Positions 1 to 7,079 of a DNA stretch of 64,000 nucleotides are shown here, piece after piece. The notes under the pieces are model-generated. The model saw only the letters and a list, made by a program, of their open reading frames with translations. It was not told where the DNA came from and did not search any database. Numbering within the stretch: position 1 is the stretch's first letter; each line of letters begins with the position of its first letter. This DNA comes from JACPFJ01 sp036504875 (GTDB lineage Bacteria; Desulfobacterota; Desulfuromonadia; Geobacterales; Pseudopelobacteraceae). A program made the position numbers and the translations under genes. The stretch is from positions 1-64,000 of the forward strand of contig DASXUK010000002.1 of NCBI GenBank assembly GCA_036504875.1. The letters run 5' to 3'.

Positions 1-21
1 GATAGTCTCCACGTTCAGCAT
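1..21 (-). CDS. istA: IS21 transposase IstA, first seven codons only
   Basis: An ATG at 21-19 on the minus strand is preceded by an AAAGGAG ribosome binding site. It opens a frame reading MLNVETI to the window edge. The position just inside the repeat-bearing terminus is where istA begins in IS21-family elements, and the first residues resemble IstA N termini. Only seven codons are visible, so the identification rests on context. Confidence 0.5.
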
Positions 22-139
22 CTCCTTTGGATACTCCTCTCTCTGAAATTCCAGAGAGTATGGAGGAGGGTGCTGAGGTGGGTCAATTTTGGACGCCGAT
101 TAGGGCCAAAGGTGGGTCATTATTGCATGCCGATTCACA
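1..139 (-). mobile_element. 5' end of an IS21-family insertion sequence (partial)
   Basis: The terminal region of an IS21-like element runs off the left edge of the window. Two imperfect 25-base direct repeats lie at 77-101 and 111-135. Both begin GGTGGGTCA and end GCCGATT, and repeated blocks of this kind inside the ends are typical of the IS21 family. The likely outer tip is near 139, reading TGTGAATCGGC on the minus strand. An inverted repeat (CTCTCTGAAATTCCAGAGAG) sits at 40-59, just before the istA-like start. The other end and any target-site duplication are outside the window. Confidence 0.75.
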
Positions 140-1297
140 CCTACTCTCTCTTTTGAAATTATTATCATCCTGACTAAACGCCAGTGCATCAAAGATCACC
201 TCAGACAGCCGCATGATACTTTCTGGTTTATCCAGCACTACACAGTTGCCACCCGGGCCAAGTTCCAGCCCTCTCTTGGCTATCCCTGTCTTGTGCTGTT
301 TCGTTAATGCAATGGGGAAATATGCCAGCGCTTTAGCACGATCACCCATATAGCGAACAATCCAGCGGTTTACCTTGCCTTGATACAGCACGGTGTAGTA
401 CGACTCCGTGTCCTTGCCAACAATTTCGTCCGGATTGACGACCCCGCTCAAAATCTCTTTCAGAATAGACAACAGCTTAAATTCAGCAGCGGTTGTGATG
501 ATTTTAGAGTTGTTGGGATCGACAACGTACTCTTTTGAACTGTCAGGTGTGAGGGAGTCTGTTGGCTCTGCCACAGGTTGAACCAGCGGCGCTGAAAGGC
601 CACTAACAACCATTTTACTGATAGCATCGGCAACTGCTTGCTTAACTAATGGACTGATTGTTTCCAAAAACTTAGCTGTTAACATTGCACCATGGTTTGT
701 CCTATTCGCTATAAACCGGACAAAATCCTGGTCAACTTCACGCAGGCAACTTTCAATTACCTCCTGAAAAAGCTCCTGGTAGACTCTCTCTTTTGCAAAT
801 GTTCGTAATTGATCCGGCCGAAAGCAACCGTAGCGGAACTGTGAAAGTTTCTCCATGTCAGATTCGGACAGAGAAGCAAAGTCCACCTTAAGAAAAGGCG
901 TTTCGTCCATGATATTGGGCAGTTTCAAATCAGTGAAAAAACGCCATTCACGCCCATTGGTGATTGCTGCGATAGAAACGCCGGGGGTGGAGTTGAAGTA
1001 CCTGGTCAACTGTCCAGCATGATTGGTCAGCTTGTCATTAAATGCCTTCGCCTCAACAAACATCACTGCTTTTTCCTCGGTGAAAAGTGCGTAATCTACT
1101 CGTTCCGTGGCCTTGAGCCCAGGCAGATTGGCGCTGTATTCTGCTTTCACTTTCTGCGGGTCAAATGGGTTAAAGTCGAGAATGTTGAGAAAGGGCAATA
1201 TAAGCGCCTGCTTCGTAGTCTCCTCTGTTGCACAGTGGTTACCGACGTTCTTGATGTGTTCGACATGGGCCAGCAGTTTTTCTTTGAATTCTTTCAT
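83..1297 (-). CDS. Restriction-endonuclease-like protein (HsdR N-terminal type), 3' end replaced by IS sequence
   Basis: A 404-residue protein. The N-terminal part resembles the nuclease domain of type I restriction R subunits. A PD-(D/E)xK pattern is visible: Glu near 26-27, Asp69 in VDYALF, then Glu82 and Lys84 in VEAKAF. No helicase motor follows, so this is a stand-alone nuclease-like protein, not a full HsdR. The ATG at 1297 is preferred over an upstream in-frame start because it has a clear AGGAGGT site. The last 18 or so codons and the stop lie inside the IS21 terminus, so the native C terminus has been lost or altered. It precedes the IS and follows the DUF2726 gene by 38 bases, probably as one transcript. 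Function unproven; a defence or DNA-repair role is inference. Confidence 0.65.
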   Translation of the reverse strand: MKEFKEKLLAHVEHIKNVGNHCATEETTKQALILPFLNILDFNPFDPQKVKAEYSANLPGLKATERVDYALFTEEKAVMFVEAKAFNDKLTNHAGQLTRYFNSTPGVSIAAITNGREWRFFTDLKLPNIMDETPFLKVDFASLSESDMEKLSQFRYGCFRPDQLRTFAKERVYQELFQEVIESCLREVDQDFVRFIANRTNHGAMLTAKFLETISPLVKQAVADAISKMVVSGLSAPLVQPVAEPTDSLTPDSSKEYVVDPNNSKIITTAAEFKLLSILKEILSGVVNPDEIVGKDTESYYTVLYQGKVNRWIVRYMGDRAKALAYFPIALTKQHKTGIAKRGLELGPGGNCVVLDKPESIMRLSEVIFDALAFSQDDNNFKRESRCESACNNDPPLALIGVQN

Positions 1298-1335
1298 AAT
1301 ACCTCCTGACATTCTATTTGTATAAAAATCATCCT

Positions 1336-2061
1336 TCAATCTATCGCCACCACCTGCCGACACTTAGGATATGCAGAACACGCCCAGAACGTTTTTCCCG
1401 CATGCTGCCCCTTAACCGCTTGCCGCTTGATCATCTCCGACTCACATTTGGGACAAACAGGCGCAGTTACAACAGACAGCACAGATGTGGCCTGCGTGCT
1501 CACAGCTATCGCCGGTTGTACCGGATCAGGTTCTTCCTGCACTTTAGGTGCGACAACAGAATCGTTGACTGCTGGTATTTTCTCCGCAAGCCTCGTCCGC
1601 ACATCCTGCAATGCGTACCCTTTTTGAGCTGGAAAATGTATGACCGGAATTTTAGCCATGTCCAACACTTGATCAACAAACACATCACGCTCAGCACGTT
1701 CTTCCCGCTCATGCGACTTGTCGTCCAGTTCTACTACTCCCACCACCGATAGGTCAGAGATCAAGCAGATCACAAAATCCACATGCTTCTGACGTAGCTT
1801 GTTCAAAGCGGACGTACGCTTGCTGGGAGTCTGTCCCTTTGCCGGCATGACGATGTCGGCTAGCCTTACTTTGCCGAATACACGGTAGCGACTGTCCAGT
1901 GCCTGCTCCAGCACTCCAAGAAATGACCGCTCTGCCGGAGTAAAAAGTGCATCGCACCTGGAGAAGGCGAGTCCACTATCCGAAAGGACCTTCTTTGACT
2001 TCAGTGCGGCAAGTAGGGCCACAACAACTGCAATGATAATTACTGCGATAATGAGATTCAT
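1336..2061 (-). CDS. DUF2726 nuclease-like membrane-anchored protein with topoisomerase-type zinc finger
   Basis: 241 residues. Residues 3-20 form one hydrophobic N-terminal anchor. Residues about 34-160 match the DUF2726 pattern, with VDFVIC and VVELDDKSH (Asp95, Glu111, Lys115), which resembles a PD-(D/E)xK nuclease core. A linker rich in Pro, Val and Thr leads to a C4 zinc ribbon of the topoisomerase I type (Cys203, Cys206, Cys228, Cys234). The combination suggests a DNA-binding, possibly DNA-cutting protein tethered to the inner membrane. It lies immediately upstream of the truncated restriction-like gene in the same orientation. Substrate and role are unknown. Confidence 0.7.
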   Translation of the reverse strand: MNLIIAVIIIAVVVALLAALKSKKVLSDSGLAFSRCDALFTPAERSFLGVLEQALDSRYRVFGKVRLADIVMPAKGQTPSKRTSALNKLRQKHVDFVICLISDLSVVGVVELDDKSHEREERAERDVFVDQVLDMAKIPVIHFPAQKGYALQDVRTRLAEKIPAVNDSVVAPKVQEEPDPVQPAIAVSTQATSVLSVVTAPVCPKCESEMIKRQAVKGQHAGKTFWACSAYPKCRQVVAID

Positions 2062-2144
2062 TCATGCTCCAAACTGATTTTTTAAAGTTGATTATTCATC
2101 CCTCAGTTACAAAATCTAAATCAACCCAAACCCCAGCGCACTAT

Positions 2145-2447
2145 TCACGCCGTCTTAACCACATCCAGCGCCGCATTAATGGCAGCCTCCACAGCTAATG
2201 ACCCAATACCCTTCACCGTTAGTAGCAGTGTACAGGCCGCGTTCTTCTGCATTTCCAGGTGCAGCCTGGCCTTTTCATCACTCATCAGGTTCAGCGTCCG
2301 CTGGGCCTCAATATAGGCGATCATCTCCCCGATCTTTCTGAATTCCGCTTCCGCATAATCCTTGGCCTCGGGCCATTTCTGGGCCAGCTCACCTTTGGCG
2401 GCCTGTAGCATGCTGGCAACGAGTTGATCAACCTTGATGGAAGGCAT
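2145..2447 (-). CDS. Hypothetical protein, mostly helical
   Basis: 100 residues with no domain I can name. The ATG has a purine-rich AAGGGGC upstream. The sequence is Ala- and Glu-rich and predicted largely helical (AKGELAQKWPEAKDYAEAEF), ending in a hydrophobic stretch with VKGIGSLAVEAAINAALDVV that could be a membrane-associating helix. It lies 30 bases downstream of the lipoprotein gene on the same strand and is probably co-transcribed with it. Codon use looks ordinary for the window. No function assigned. Confidence 0.6.
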   Translation of the reverse strand: MPSIKVDQLVASMLQAAKGELAQKWPEAKDYAEAEFRKIGEMIAYIEAQRTLNLMSDEKARLHLEMQKNAACTLLLTVKGIGSLAVEAAINAALDVVKTA

Positions 2448-2477
2448 ACCTGCCCCTTTCTGCCGGAATAGTACCGA

Positions 2478-2927
2478 CTATGGTTTTCCACGCTTCTTGG
2501 CCAGCTCCAGCTTGAGGATCGCCGTACAAGAAGTATTCAAGGCAGTTCGTATAGGTGGAATATCGTTGGCGCTGATCCCGAGTCTGTGCAGCTTTTCAAG
2601 AGTTGTTACGCTGTTCGACAATAAGGCCAGCTGCTGCGTCGTGATGTCATTGTCGGGGATGGCGGCGGCGCGGACACGCATGGAGCTGAGATCTACCCGG
2701 AGATCGTCGTAGAACCTGGTGTTGTGCGCATAGGAGGCCTCGTCCTTGCCGATGTTCCGTTCCAGCGAGACCAGGAAATGTTCCATCTTGCGCTGGAACT
2801 GGGTTACGGCCGCATCCACCTGTTCATCGTAGTCCGCAACCAGCCTAACTGAAACGCATCCGCTCATGACCAGAATCATCAGCGATACAGCCAGCGGAAG
2901 CAGGTATCTTCTCAACAGTGTTTCCAC
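2478..2927 (-). CDS. Small lipoprotein, function unknown
   Basis: 149 residues from a GTG at 2927, chosen because a long purine run (AAGGGGGAGGGG) lies directly before it. A longer in-frame ATG start at 2963 lacks such a site. The N terminus has Arg-Arg, a hydrophobic stretch and the lipobox VMSGC, giving lipidation at Cys24. The mature part is helical with no recognised family, including a stretch with LERNIGKDEASY. Probably a periplasm-facing lipoprotein anchored in the inner or outer membrane. It precedes the 100-residue hypothetical gene in a likely two-gene unit. Confidence 0.6.
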   Translation of the reverse strand: METLLRRYLLPLAVSLMILVMSGCVSVRLVADYDEQVDAAVTQFQRKMEHFLVSLERNIGKDEASYAHNTRFYDDLRVDLSSMRVRAAAIPDNDITTQQLALLSNSVTTLEKLHRLGISANDIPPIRTALNTSCTAILKLELAKKRGKP

Positions 2928-3271
2928 GCCCCTCCCCCTTAATCCATCCATATTAGCGGCCACCGCGAAGGATGAACCTTTAGCTAGTCTGCAAGAACAA
3001 CAGAAGTTTCTTATTAAAGTAGATCTGTTGCAAACAAACCAGATTAAATTTTTCTTGTCAATGCAATATATCCGCGATTTATAAAGCCTTTTCTACTACT
3101 TTACGAACCCTGAGAAAAACTTAAGGAAATACTGTGGAATAGATTTTATGTAGTGATAGGACGAGAGGGTAAAATAAGTATAAATTAATTTTTGTGCGGT
3201 AGGATCGAATGCAGCCAGATTGGGTTTAGATAGAGAAATGTGGAGTTATGCGTTGGCAGGTTCCAGGAAAA
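2928..3271. other. Intergenic stretch of 344 bases
   Basis: AT-rich sequence between two minus-strand genes. It holds the first copy of a roughly 92-base block repeated near 5.8 kb (annotated separately). It presumably also holds the promoter of the lipoprotein gene. I see no further open reading frame or terminator of note. Confidence 0.5.
3112..3203 (+). repeat. Non-coding repeat, copy 1 (mate at 5787-5878)
   Basis: The block begins GAGAAAAACTTAAGGAAAT and ends AAATAAGTATAAATTAATTT plus a GGTAG tail. The mate is in the same orientation and aligns with few gaps. The AT-rich last third is nearly identical. In copy 1 it sits just beyond the stop of the flagellar-rod-like gene. Together with the decayed gene remnant beside copy 2, it marks a segmental duplication. 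Confidence 0.75.
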
Positions 3272-3568
3272 TCAGGGCTTCATCTTAAGCAAATCATTGT
3301 ACATCTCATCGGTAGCCTGGAAAACTTTCAGATTGGCTTTAAAACCAATACTGTTGGCCAAAAGATCGACCGCCTCTTTGGATATGTCAACTTCATCATT
3401 ACCCGGAACAACAGTAGCGGAAACACCGCCGGTTTTGTTTTCCATGGTTACAGCAGTCGAGGCCTTGTAATCCGTGGTGTTCATGTTGGCAATGTTATTG
3501 GAGGTGACGGCCTGTTTGACACCGTAGGCACTTAAAGCGCTCAATGAGATGCTTGAGATGCTGTCCAT
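3272..3568 (-). CDS. Minimal flagellar rod/hook-like protein (FlgB/FlgC family ends only)
   Basis: 98 residues with a strong AGGAGGTGT site before the ATG. Residues 9-37 (SALSAYGVKQAVTSNNIAN and onward to DYKAS) match the N-terminal signature of flagellar basal-body rod proteins. Residues 66-97, including VDLLANSIGFKANLKVFQAT, match the C-terminal rod/hook signature. The roughly 30-residue centre is all that separates them, so the exposed domains of normal FlgC or FlgG are absent. No other flagellar gene is nearby. It could form or cap an axial structure, or be a relic; the locus has been duplicated once (see 5931-6030). Confidence 0.7.
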   Translation of the reverse strand: MDSISSISLSALSAYGVKQAVTSNNIANMNTTDYKASTAVTMENKTGGVSATVVPGNDEVDISKEAVDLLANSIGFKANLKVFQATDEMYNDLLKMKP

Positions 3569-3751
3569 GGAACACCTCCTATACCAGTCTTTCCAGCTGC
3601 TTTAAGGTTAAGCCTTTAAAAAAAATTCTGCAACTTGAAACTTCCGCTCGCCGCCAACAATACTTAATTATTATTTTGTAATATTTGACTGGCAGTTGTA
3701 TAGTTTTTTTTATAGATGGTTAGAATACAGCTTCCAACAAAGGAGAAAAAA

Positions 3752-4027
3752 ATGCTTGAATCTGCTCTGGCTAATGGTCTCTTGACACTCGCTGTTTTAG
3801 CTGCGTTTATGGTGGCCTGCCCTGTACTGTGTCTCTTCTTTTCAATCTTCTCTGACATTTTAAACCTCAACGGTAGTTTTGAAAAACTCGCAGCATCCGT
3901 CATAGGTCTCGCTTTTATCCCTTTCATTCTCTTTTTCAAGATAATTGATATGATTACGTCACCTTTCGTTGAACCCCACATGAAATACGCCATTGACAAC
4001 ATCAACAGCTTCAAAGCTCGCGACTAA
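3752..4027 (+). CDS. Small membrane protein, unknown
   Basis: 91 residues from the ATG at 3752, chosen for its AAAGGAG site 7 bases upstream. Two hydrophobic segments are visible, about residues 8-32 (NGLLTLAVLAAFMVACPVLC) and 46-66, with a short polar C-terminal tail ending FKARD. No family recognised. It is a single-gene unit, transcribed away from the flagellar-rod-like gene and ended by a strong hairpin at 4062-4089. Confidence 0.6.
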   Translation: MLESALANGLLTLAVLAAFMVACPVLCLFFSIFSDILNLNGSFEKLAASVIGLAFIPFILFFKIIDMITSPFVEPHMKYAIDNINSFKARD

Positions 4028-4061
4028 CCATAAAAACCTGCGAAATATAGGCCCTCACCTC

Positions 4062-4096
4062 CAGGATGAAACCACTTGGTTTCATCCTGCTTTTAA
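4062..4096 (+). terminator. Rho-independent terminator of the small membrane protein gene
   Basis: A perfect 12-base-pair stem (CAGGATGAAACC with GGTTTCATCCTG) closes a four-base loop and is followed by CTTTTAAACTT. It lies between convergent genes and serves the plus-strand one. Confidence 0.8.
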
Positions 4097-4102
4097 ACTT
4101 GC

Positions 4103-5197
4103 TCAATCTCCGAAACATATCCCGAGATCACGCGCCGTCAGCACCGTATCTCCATCGGCCCGTACACGTTTTTGCACTCCCAGCGCTTCTTCCAACGGCA
4201 CCAGGGCGATATCCGGCGAATGCAGCGCAACCATGTGATCGAACTTCCCCTCCTCGATGGCCCGCACGGCAGCCGCGCCAAAACGCAGGGAGAGCAGGCG
4301 GTCAAAGGTCGTGGGGGAACCACCACGTTGCAAATGACCCAATACCATGGAGCGCGAGTCCTTGCCGGTGCGCTCCGAAACCTCTTTGGCCACATATTCG
4401 GCAATCCCGCCCAGAACCACATGCTGGCGGCCGGTTTCTCCGGAACCTTTCGATATCACCTCACCACCCTTGGGAAGCGCCCCCTCGGCCACGACCACGA
4501 TCGCATATTTCTGGCCGTGCAGCTCGTTGTCCATCAGCTTGTCGCAGACCTTATCGATATCGAAAGGTATCTCAGGAATAAGAATCACATCCGCGTTGCC
4601 TGATATGCCGCTGTTGAGGGCGATAAAACCGGCATTGCGCCCCATCACCTCCACCACCATGATCCGATCATGGGACTTGGCTGTGGAGTGCAGGCGGTCG
4701 ATCGCCTCGGTCGCGATGCTGACAGCCGTATCGAAACCAAAGGTAATGACGGTTCCACCCATGTCGTTGTCGATGGTCTTGGGAACGCCTATCACCGGCA
4801 TCCCCTTTTCGGCAAAGCGGTGGGCAATCTCAAGGCTGCCGTCTCCACCCACGGCAACGAGTGCATCGAAGCGGAGGCGGCGGAAGTTGTCCAGTACCCT
4901 ATCCGACAGATCACGCTGCTCCCATTCGCCGGCTGCATTGCAGATCGGCATCATGAAAGGGTTGCCCTTGTTGGTAGTTCCCAGAATGGTGCCGCCTATG
5001 CTGGCAATGCCGTTGACTTTTTCCGGAGTCAGGTTGATGATCTCTTCAGTGTTCAGAAGGCCGGTATAGCCGCATTTGATGCCGTATACCTCCCATTGCC
5101 GATTATAGGCAGCCATGGTGACCGCCTCGATGACGGCGTTCAAACCCGGCGCATCACCGCCGCCGGTATTGATACAAATCTTCATTCTTTTTGACAT
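4103..5197 (-). CDS. pfkA: 6-phosphofructokinase, mixed ATP/PPi-type signature
   Basis: Phosphorylates fructose 6-phosphate in glycolysis (cytoplasm). 364 residues from the ATG at 5197, which has GAGGTG 8 bases upstream; longer starts lack support. Motifs in order: GGGDAPGLN near 12-20, GGDG at 117-120, PKTIDND at 139-145, MGRNAGF at 186-191, and HLQRGGSPT near 288-296. Gly120 is the residue of ATP-dependent enzymes, whereas Lys140 in PKTIDND is the residue of PPi-dependent ones. This combination defines the so-called mixed group III PfkA, so the phosphoryl donor cannot be read from sequence alone. Single gene, convergent with the membrane protein gene. Confidence 0.92.
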   Translation of the reverse strand: MSKRMKICINTGGGDAPGLNAVIEAVTMAAYNRQWEVYGIKCGYTGLLNTEEIINLTPEKVNGIASIGGTILGTTNKGNPFMMPICNAAGEWEQRDLSDRVLDNFRRLRFDALVAVGGDGSLEIAHRFAEKGMPVIGVPKTIDNDMGGTVITFGFDTAVSIATEAIDRLHSTAKSHDRIMVVEVMGRNAGFIALNSGISGNADVILIPEIPFDIDKVCDKLMDNELHGQKYAIVVVAEGALPKGGEVISKGSGETGRQHVVLGGIAEYVAKEVSERTGKDSRSMVLGHLQRGGSPTTFDRLLSLRFGAAAVRAIEEGKFDHMVALHSPDIALVPLEEALGVQKRVRADGDTVLTARDLGICFGD

Positions 5198-5258
5198 GCG
5201 GCACCTCGAAGGATTAGATTTGGTACGAGACAAAACCCAAAATCGGTTAAACACAAGA

Positions 5259-5615
5259 TCATTTGGGTATTTTTTTCCAAATGTATAAATACCAGTACAC
5301 AGGCATAGCAAATATATTGCCTAAAAAGACTACCACCGCCCAGAGGGTTTTCTTTTCTTGAGGCACTGCCTCAGTCTTGAAAATGTGCCGTATGTAAATC
5401 GCTATCAGCACAAACATCCAGACCATAGTGAGGAAATGCAGAGAAAAGATGATTTTCATGAAGGTTGGCATTTCTCCGGATGGCGGCTGATTCATCATAC
5501 CCATCATAAAGACCTGCGAGAATATAATGCCCATGAACAAGACCATGTAAACGATGGGCCATATGGTACAGCCGCCCAGTAGTAATGCTTTTGATTTGGT
5601 CACGCGTTTCTCCAT
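5259..5615 (-). CDS. Small integral membrane protein, unknown
   Basis: 118 residues with three hydrophobic segments at about 10-38, 53-77 and 88-112. The last ends GNIFAMPVYWYLYIWKK, a pattern seen in many small membrane proteins with a short basic tail. The first helix is Met- and Gly-rich. No catalytic motif. It lies 61 bases upstream of pfkA on the same strand and could be co-transcribed with it. No strong ribosome binding site precedes the ATG. Confidence 0.55.
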   Translation of the reverse strand: MEKRVTKSKALLLGGCTIWPIVYMVLFMGIIFSQVFMMGMMNQPPSGEMPTFMKIIFSLHFLTMVWMFVLIAIYIRHIFKTEAVPQEKKTLWAVVVFLGNIFAMPVYWYLYIWKKIPK

Positions 5616-5786
5616 TCTTTAAATCTACCCGAGACGATAATTTTCTTATCAGAATAGCCCGTAAAACACACCTATTGTTGCATCCAAACCACCTTATTCA
5701 TAAATATTTATTAATAGATTGAATTTTTATTGTCAATTGAATACCCAGGGCGACAATTCAAGAGTTTTTTTGCTATTTAGAGAGCT

Positions 5787-5878
5787 TAAGAAAAAACTTA
5801 AGGAAATTCGGTAGAATACATTTTAACTACAGATAGGAGGCGAGCTCAAATAAGTATAAATTAATTTTTACAAGGTAG
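5787..5878 (+). repeat. Non-coding repeat, copy 2 (mate at 3112-3203)
   Basis: Same order and orientation as copy 1. Shared blocks include AAAAACTTAAGGAAAT and AATAAGTATAAATTAATTT, with scattered substitutions and short gaps between them. It is followed at similar distance by the sequence GGCAGGTT, which in copy 1 lies just beyond the stop of the flagellar-rod-like gene. Confidence 0.75.
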
Positions 5879-5930
5879 CATTAGTTGCTTTCAAAGGATG
5901 CTTTGTTACTGGAATTGGTATCATAAGTCA

Positions 5931-6030
5931 GGCAGGTTGCGGAAAAACTATGGCTTCTGTCTTCTGCAAGTCATCGTGTTTTTCATGACAGTCAGCCTGC
6001 AGTTTTCAAGATTGAACTTGAAATAATGAG
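5931..6030 (-). pseudogene. Degenerate 3' remnant of a second flagellar-rod-like gene
   Basis: Aligned with 3254-3348, the stretch keeps GGCAGGTT, GGAAAA, GGCTTC, GCAA, TCAT, AGCCTG, a TTCA near-match and GATTG in the same order. Small insertions and deletions break the reading frame. In copy 1 these bases encode the C-terminal part of the rod-like protein (KVFQATDEMYNDLL). No open frame or start remains here. The call depends on the flanking repeat as much as on this alignment. Confidence 0.45.
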
Positions 6031-6078
6031 CTTTTTGATGGTAACAAAGGGCTTACACCTAAAAATAAGGAGATCAGA

Positions 6079-6360
6079 ATGGCCAGAGCAAGTGCAAGAC
6101 ACATTTTAGTACCGACCGAGGCAGAATGTGCAGAGCTGAAAAGTAAAATAGAGGCCGGGGCGGATTTTGCAGCCTGTGCAGCAGAACATTCAAAATGTCC
6201 TTCCGGAAGACAGGGAGGCGACCTGGGGGAATTTGGACCGGGTCAGATGGTTAAGGAATTTGATGAGGTTGTTTTCACTGGTGAGGTTGGCAAGGTGCAC
6301 GGTCCGATCAAGACCCAGTTTGGATATCACCTGGTTGAGATAACCCGCCGCACCGAATAG
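6079..6360 (+). CDS. ppiC: Parvulin-type peptidyl-prolyl cis-trans isomerase
   Basis: 93 residues forming one parvulin domain with nothing else attached, the size of cytoplasmic PpiC. It catalyses cis/trans isomerisation of X-Pro bonds during folding. Motifs: SARHILV at the start, GADFAACAAEHSKCPSG, GGDLGEFGPGQMVKEFD, and QFGYHLVEI at the end. There is no signal peptide. A good AAGGAGATCAG site precedes the ATG, and a terminator follows directly, so it is monocistronic. Confidence 0.92.
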   Translation: MARASARHILVPTEAECAELKSKIEAGADFAACAAEHSKCPSGRQGGDLGEFGPGQMVKEFDEVVFTGEVGKVHGPIKTQFGYHLVEITRRTE

Positions 6361-6390
6361 TCTCGGCACACCCAAAAAGGATACAAAAGT

Positions 6391-6427
6391 GGACCGGTAC
6401 TTTTTGATAAGTGTCGGTCCTTTTTTT
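6391..6427 (+). terminator. Rho-independent terminator after ppiC
   Basis: The stem GGACCGGTAC / GTGTCGGTCC (one G-T pair) is followed by a run of seven T. Confidence 0.85.
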
Positions 6428-6446
6428 CCTGAAAGGATTGTTACTG

Positions 6447-6713
6447 ATGAATGATGATTTACTGCGACCATGTACTGAGGTACCCGGGGCAGATCCCAAT
6501 GATTTGTTGGAATTGGCGACAATGAGGATGCCGTTTGGCAAGTATCAGGGCCGATTGTTGATTGACCTGCCGGAACCGTATGTAATCTGGTATGCAAACA
6601 AGGGATTTCCTGAGGGGAAGCTGGGCAGGATGCTGCAGACCGTCTATGAGATCAAGGTCAATGGCTTGGAATATCTGTTTACGCCATTACGAAAAGGTGA
6701 GCCAGTCAAGTAA
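6447..6713 (+). CDS. DUF3820 family protein
   Basis: 88 residues from the ATG at 6447, with AAAGGA upstream. An in-frame start at 6411 falls in the ppiC terminator and is rejected. Residues 27-80 carry the DUF3820 pattern: MPFGKYQGRLLIDLPEPYV, then WYANKGFPEGKLG and a C-terminal helix. The family has been described as a putative quorum-sensing-regulated virulence factor in Pseudomonas, but the biochemical role is unknown. Small, soluble, single gene. Confidence 0.75.
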   Translation: MNDDLLRPCTEVPGADPNDLLELATMRMPFGKYQGRLLIDLPEPYVIWYANKGFPEGKLGRMLQTVYEIKVNGLEYLFTPLRKGEPVK

Positions 6714-7079
6714 GGCTGAAGCAATTAGCAATTTCAGTATTACAGTCAATAAACCTCCTTAATGGGTGAGGCTAAAAAATAGCCTCCCTTACAAAAATCC
6801 AGCAAACATCTTCCTTACTGCAGCAGGTGCACAATTTGCACCTCTTTTCGTTTTATTTCCCTCCATAATCTAATTTCTACAATTTTATTATTAAAAAACT
6901 TGCCACTTTCGTTTACATATGATTATAGATATATTAAATTATTACTACATAATAAATATCTGGTTTTTGGGATATTTTAAAGCCCGTTACAACAAGCATT
7001 TGCTGAGTTAGTCAGAGTGGCACGGCCGAAAAAATCACCCGGCACAGGTTGTTCAAAATAAGAAGAACAGAGGATTTCC
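6714..7079. other. Intergenic stretch of 366 bases
   Basis: It holds a hairpin GAGGCTA/TAGCCTC at 6768-6787 without a T run and a clear terminator at 6826-6855. The next 200 bases are AT-rich and presumably carry the promoter of the gene at 7080. No open frame of interest seen. Confidence 0.5.
6826..6855 (+). terminator. Rho-independent terminator after the DUF3820 gene
   Basis: The perfect stem AGGTGCA/TGCACCT with loop CAATT is followed by CTTTTCGTTTTATTT. Confidence 0.7.

Larger units (their letters stand above)
5616..6078. other. Intergenic stretch of 463 bases holding a decayed duplication
   Basis: It lies between divergent genes. The first 150 bases are AT-rich and probably carry the minus-strand promoter. 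From about 5787 onward it resembles 3112-3345: the non-coding repeat copy 2, then a degenerate remnant of the flagellar-rod-like gene end. The last 45 bases lead to the AAGGAGATCAG site of the parvulin gene. Confidence 0.55.

Noticed and set aside
4347..5069. Long plus-strand open frame opposite pfkA (240 codons)
   Set aside because: Antisense to a well-supported pfkA. The composition follows the codon pattern of the other strand, and there is no ribosome binding site or recognisable domain.
6411..6446. Upstream ATG/GTG-type start for the DUF3820 gene
   Set aside because: It lies in the ppiC terminator hairpin. The ATG at 6447 fits the family length and has AAAGGA upstream.
6768..6787. Hairpin GAGGCTA/TAGCCTC as a terminator
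   Set aside because: No T run follows on either strand. The better terminator is at 6826-6855.
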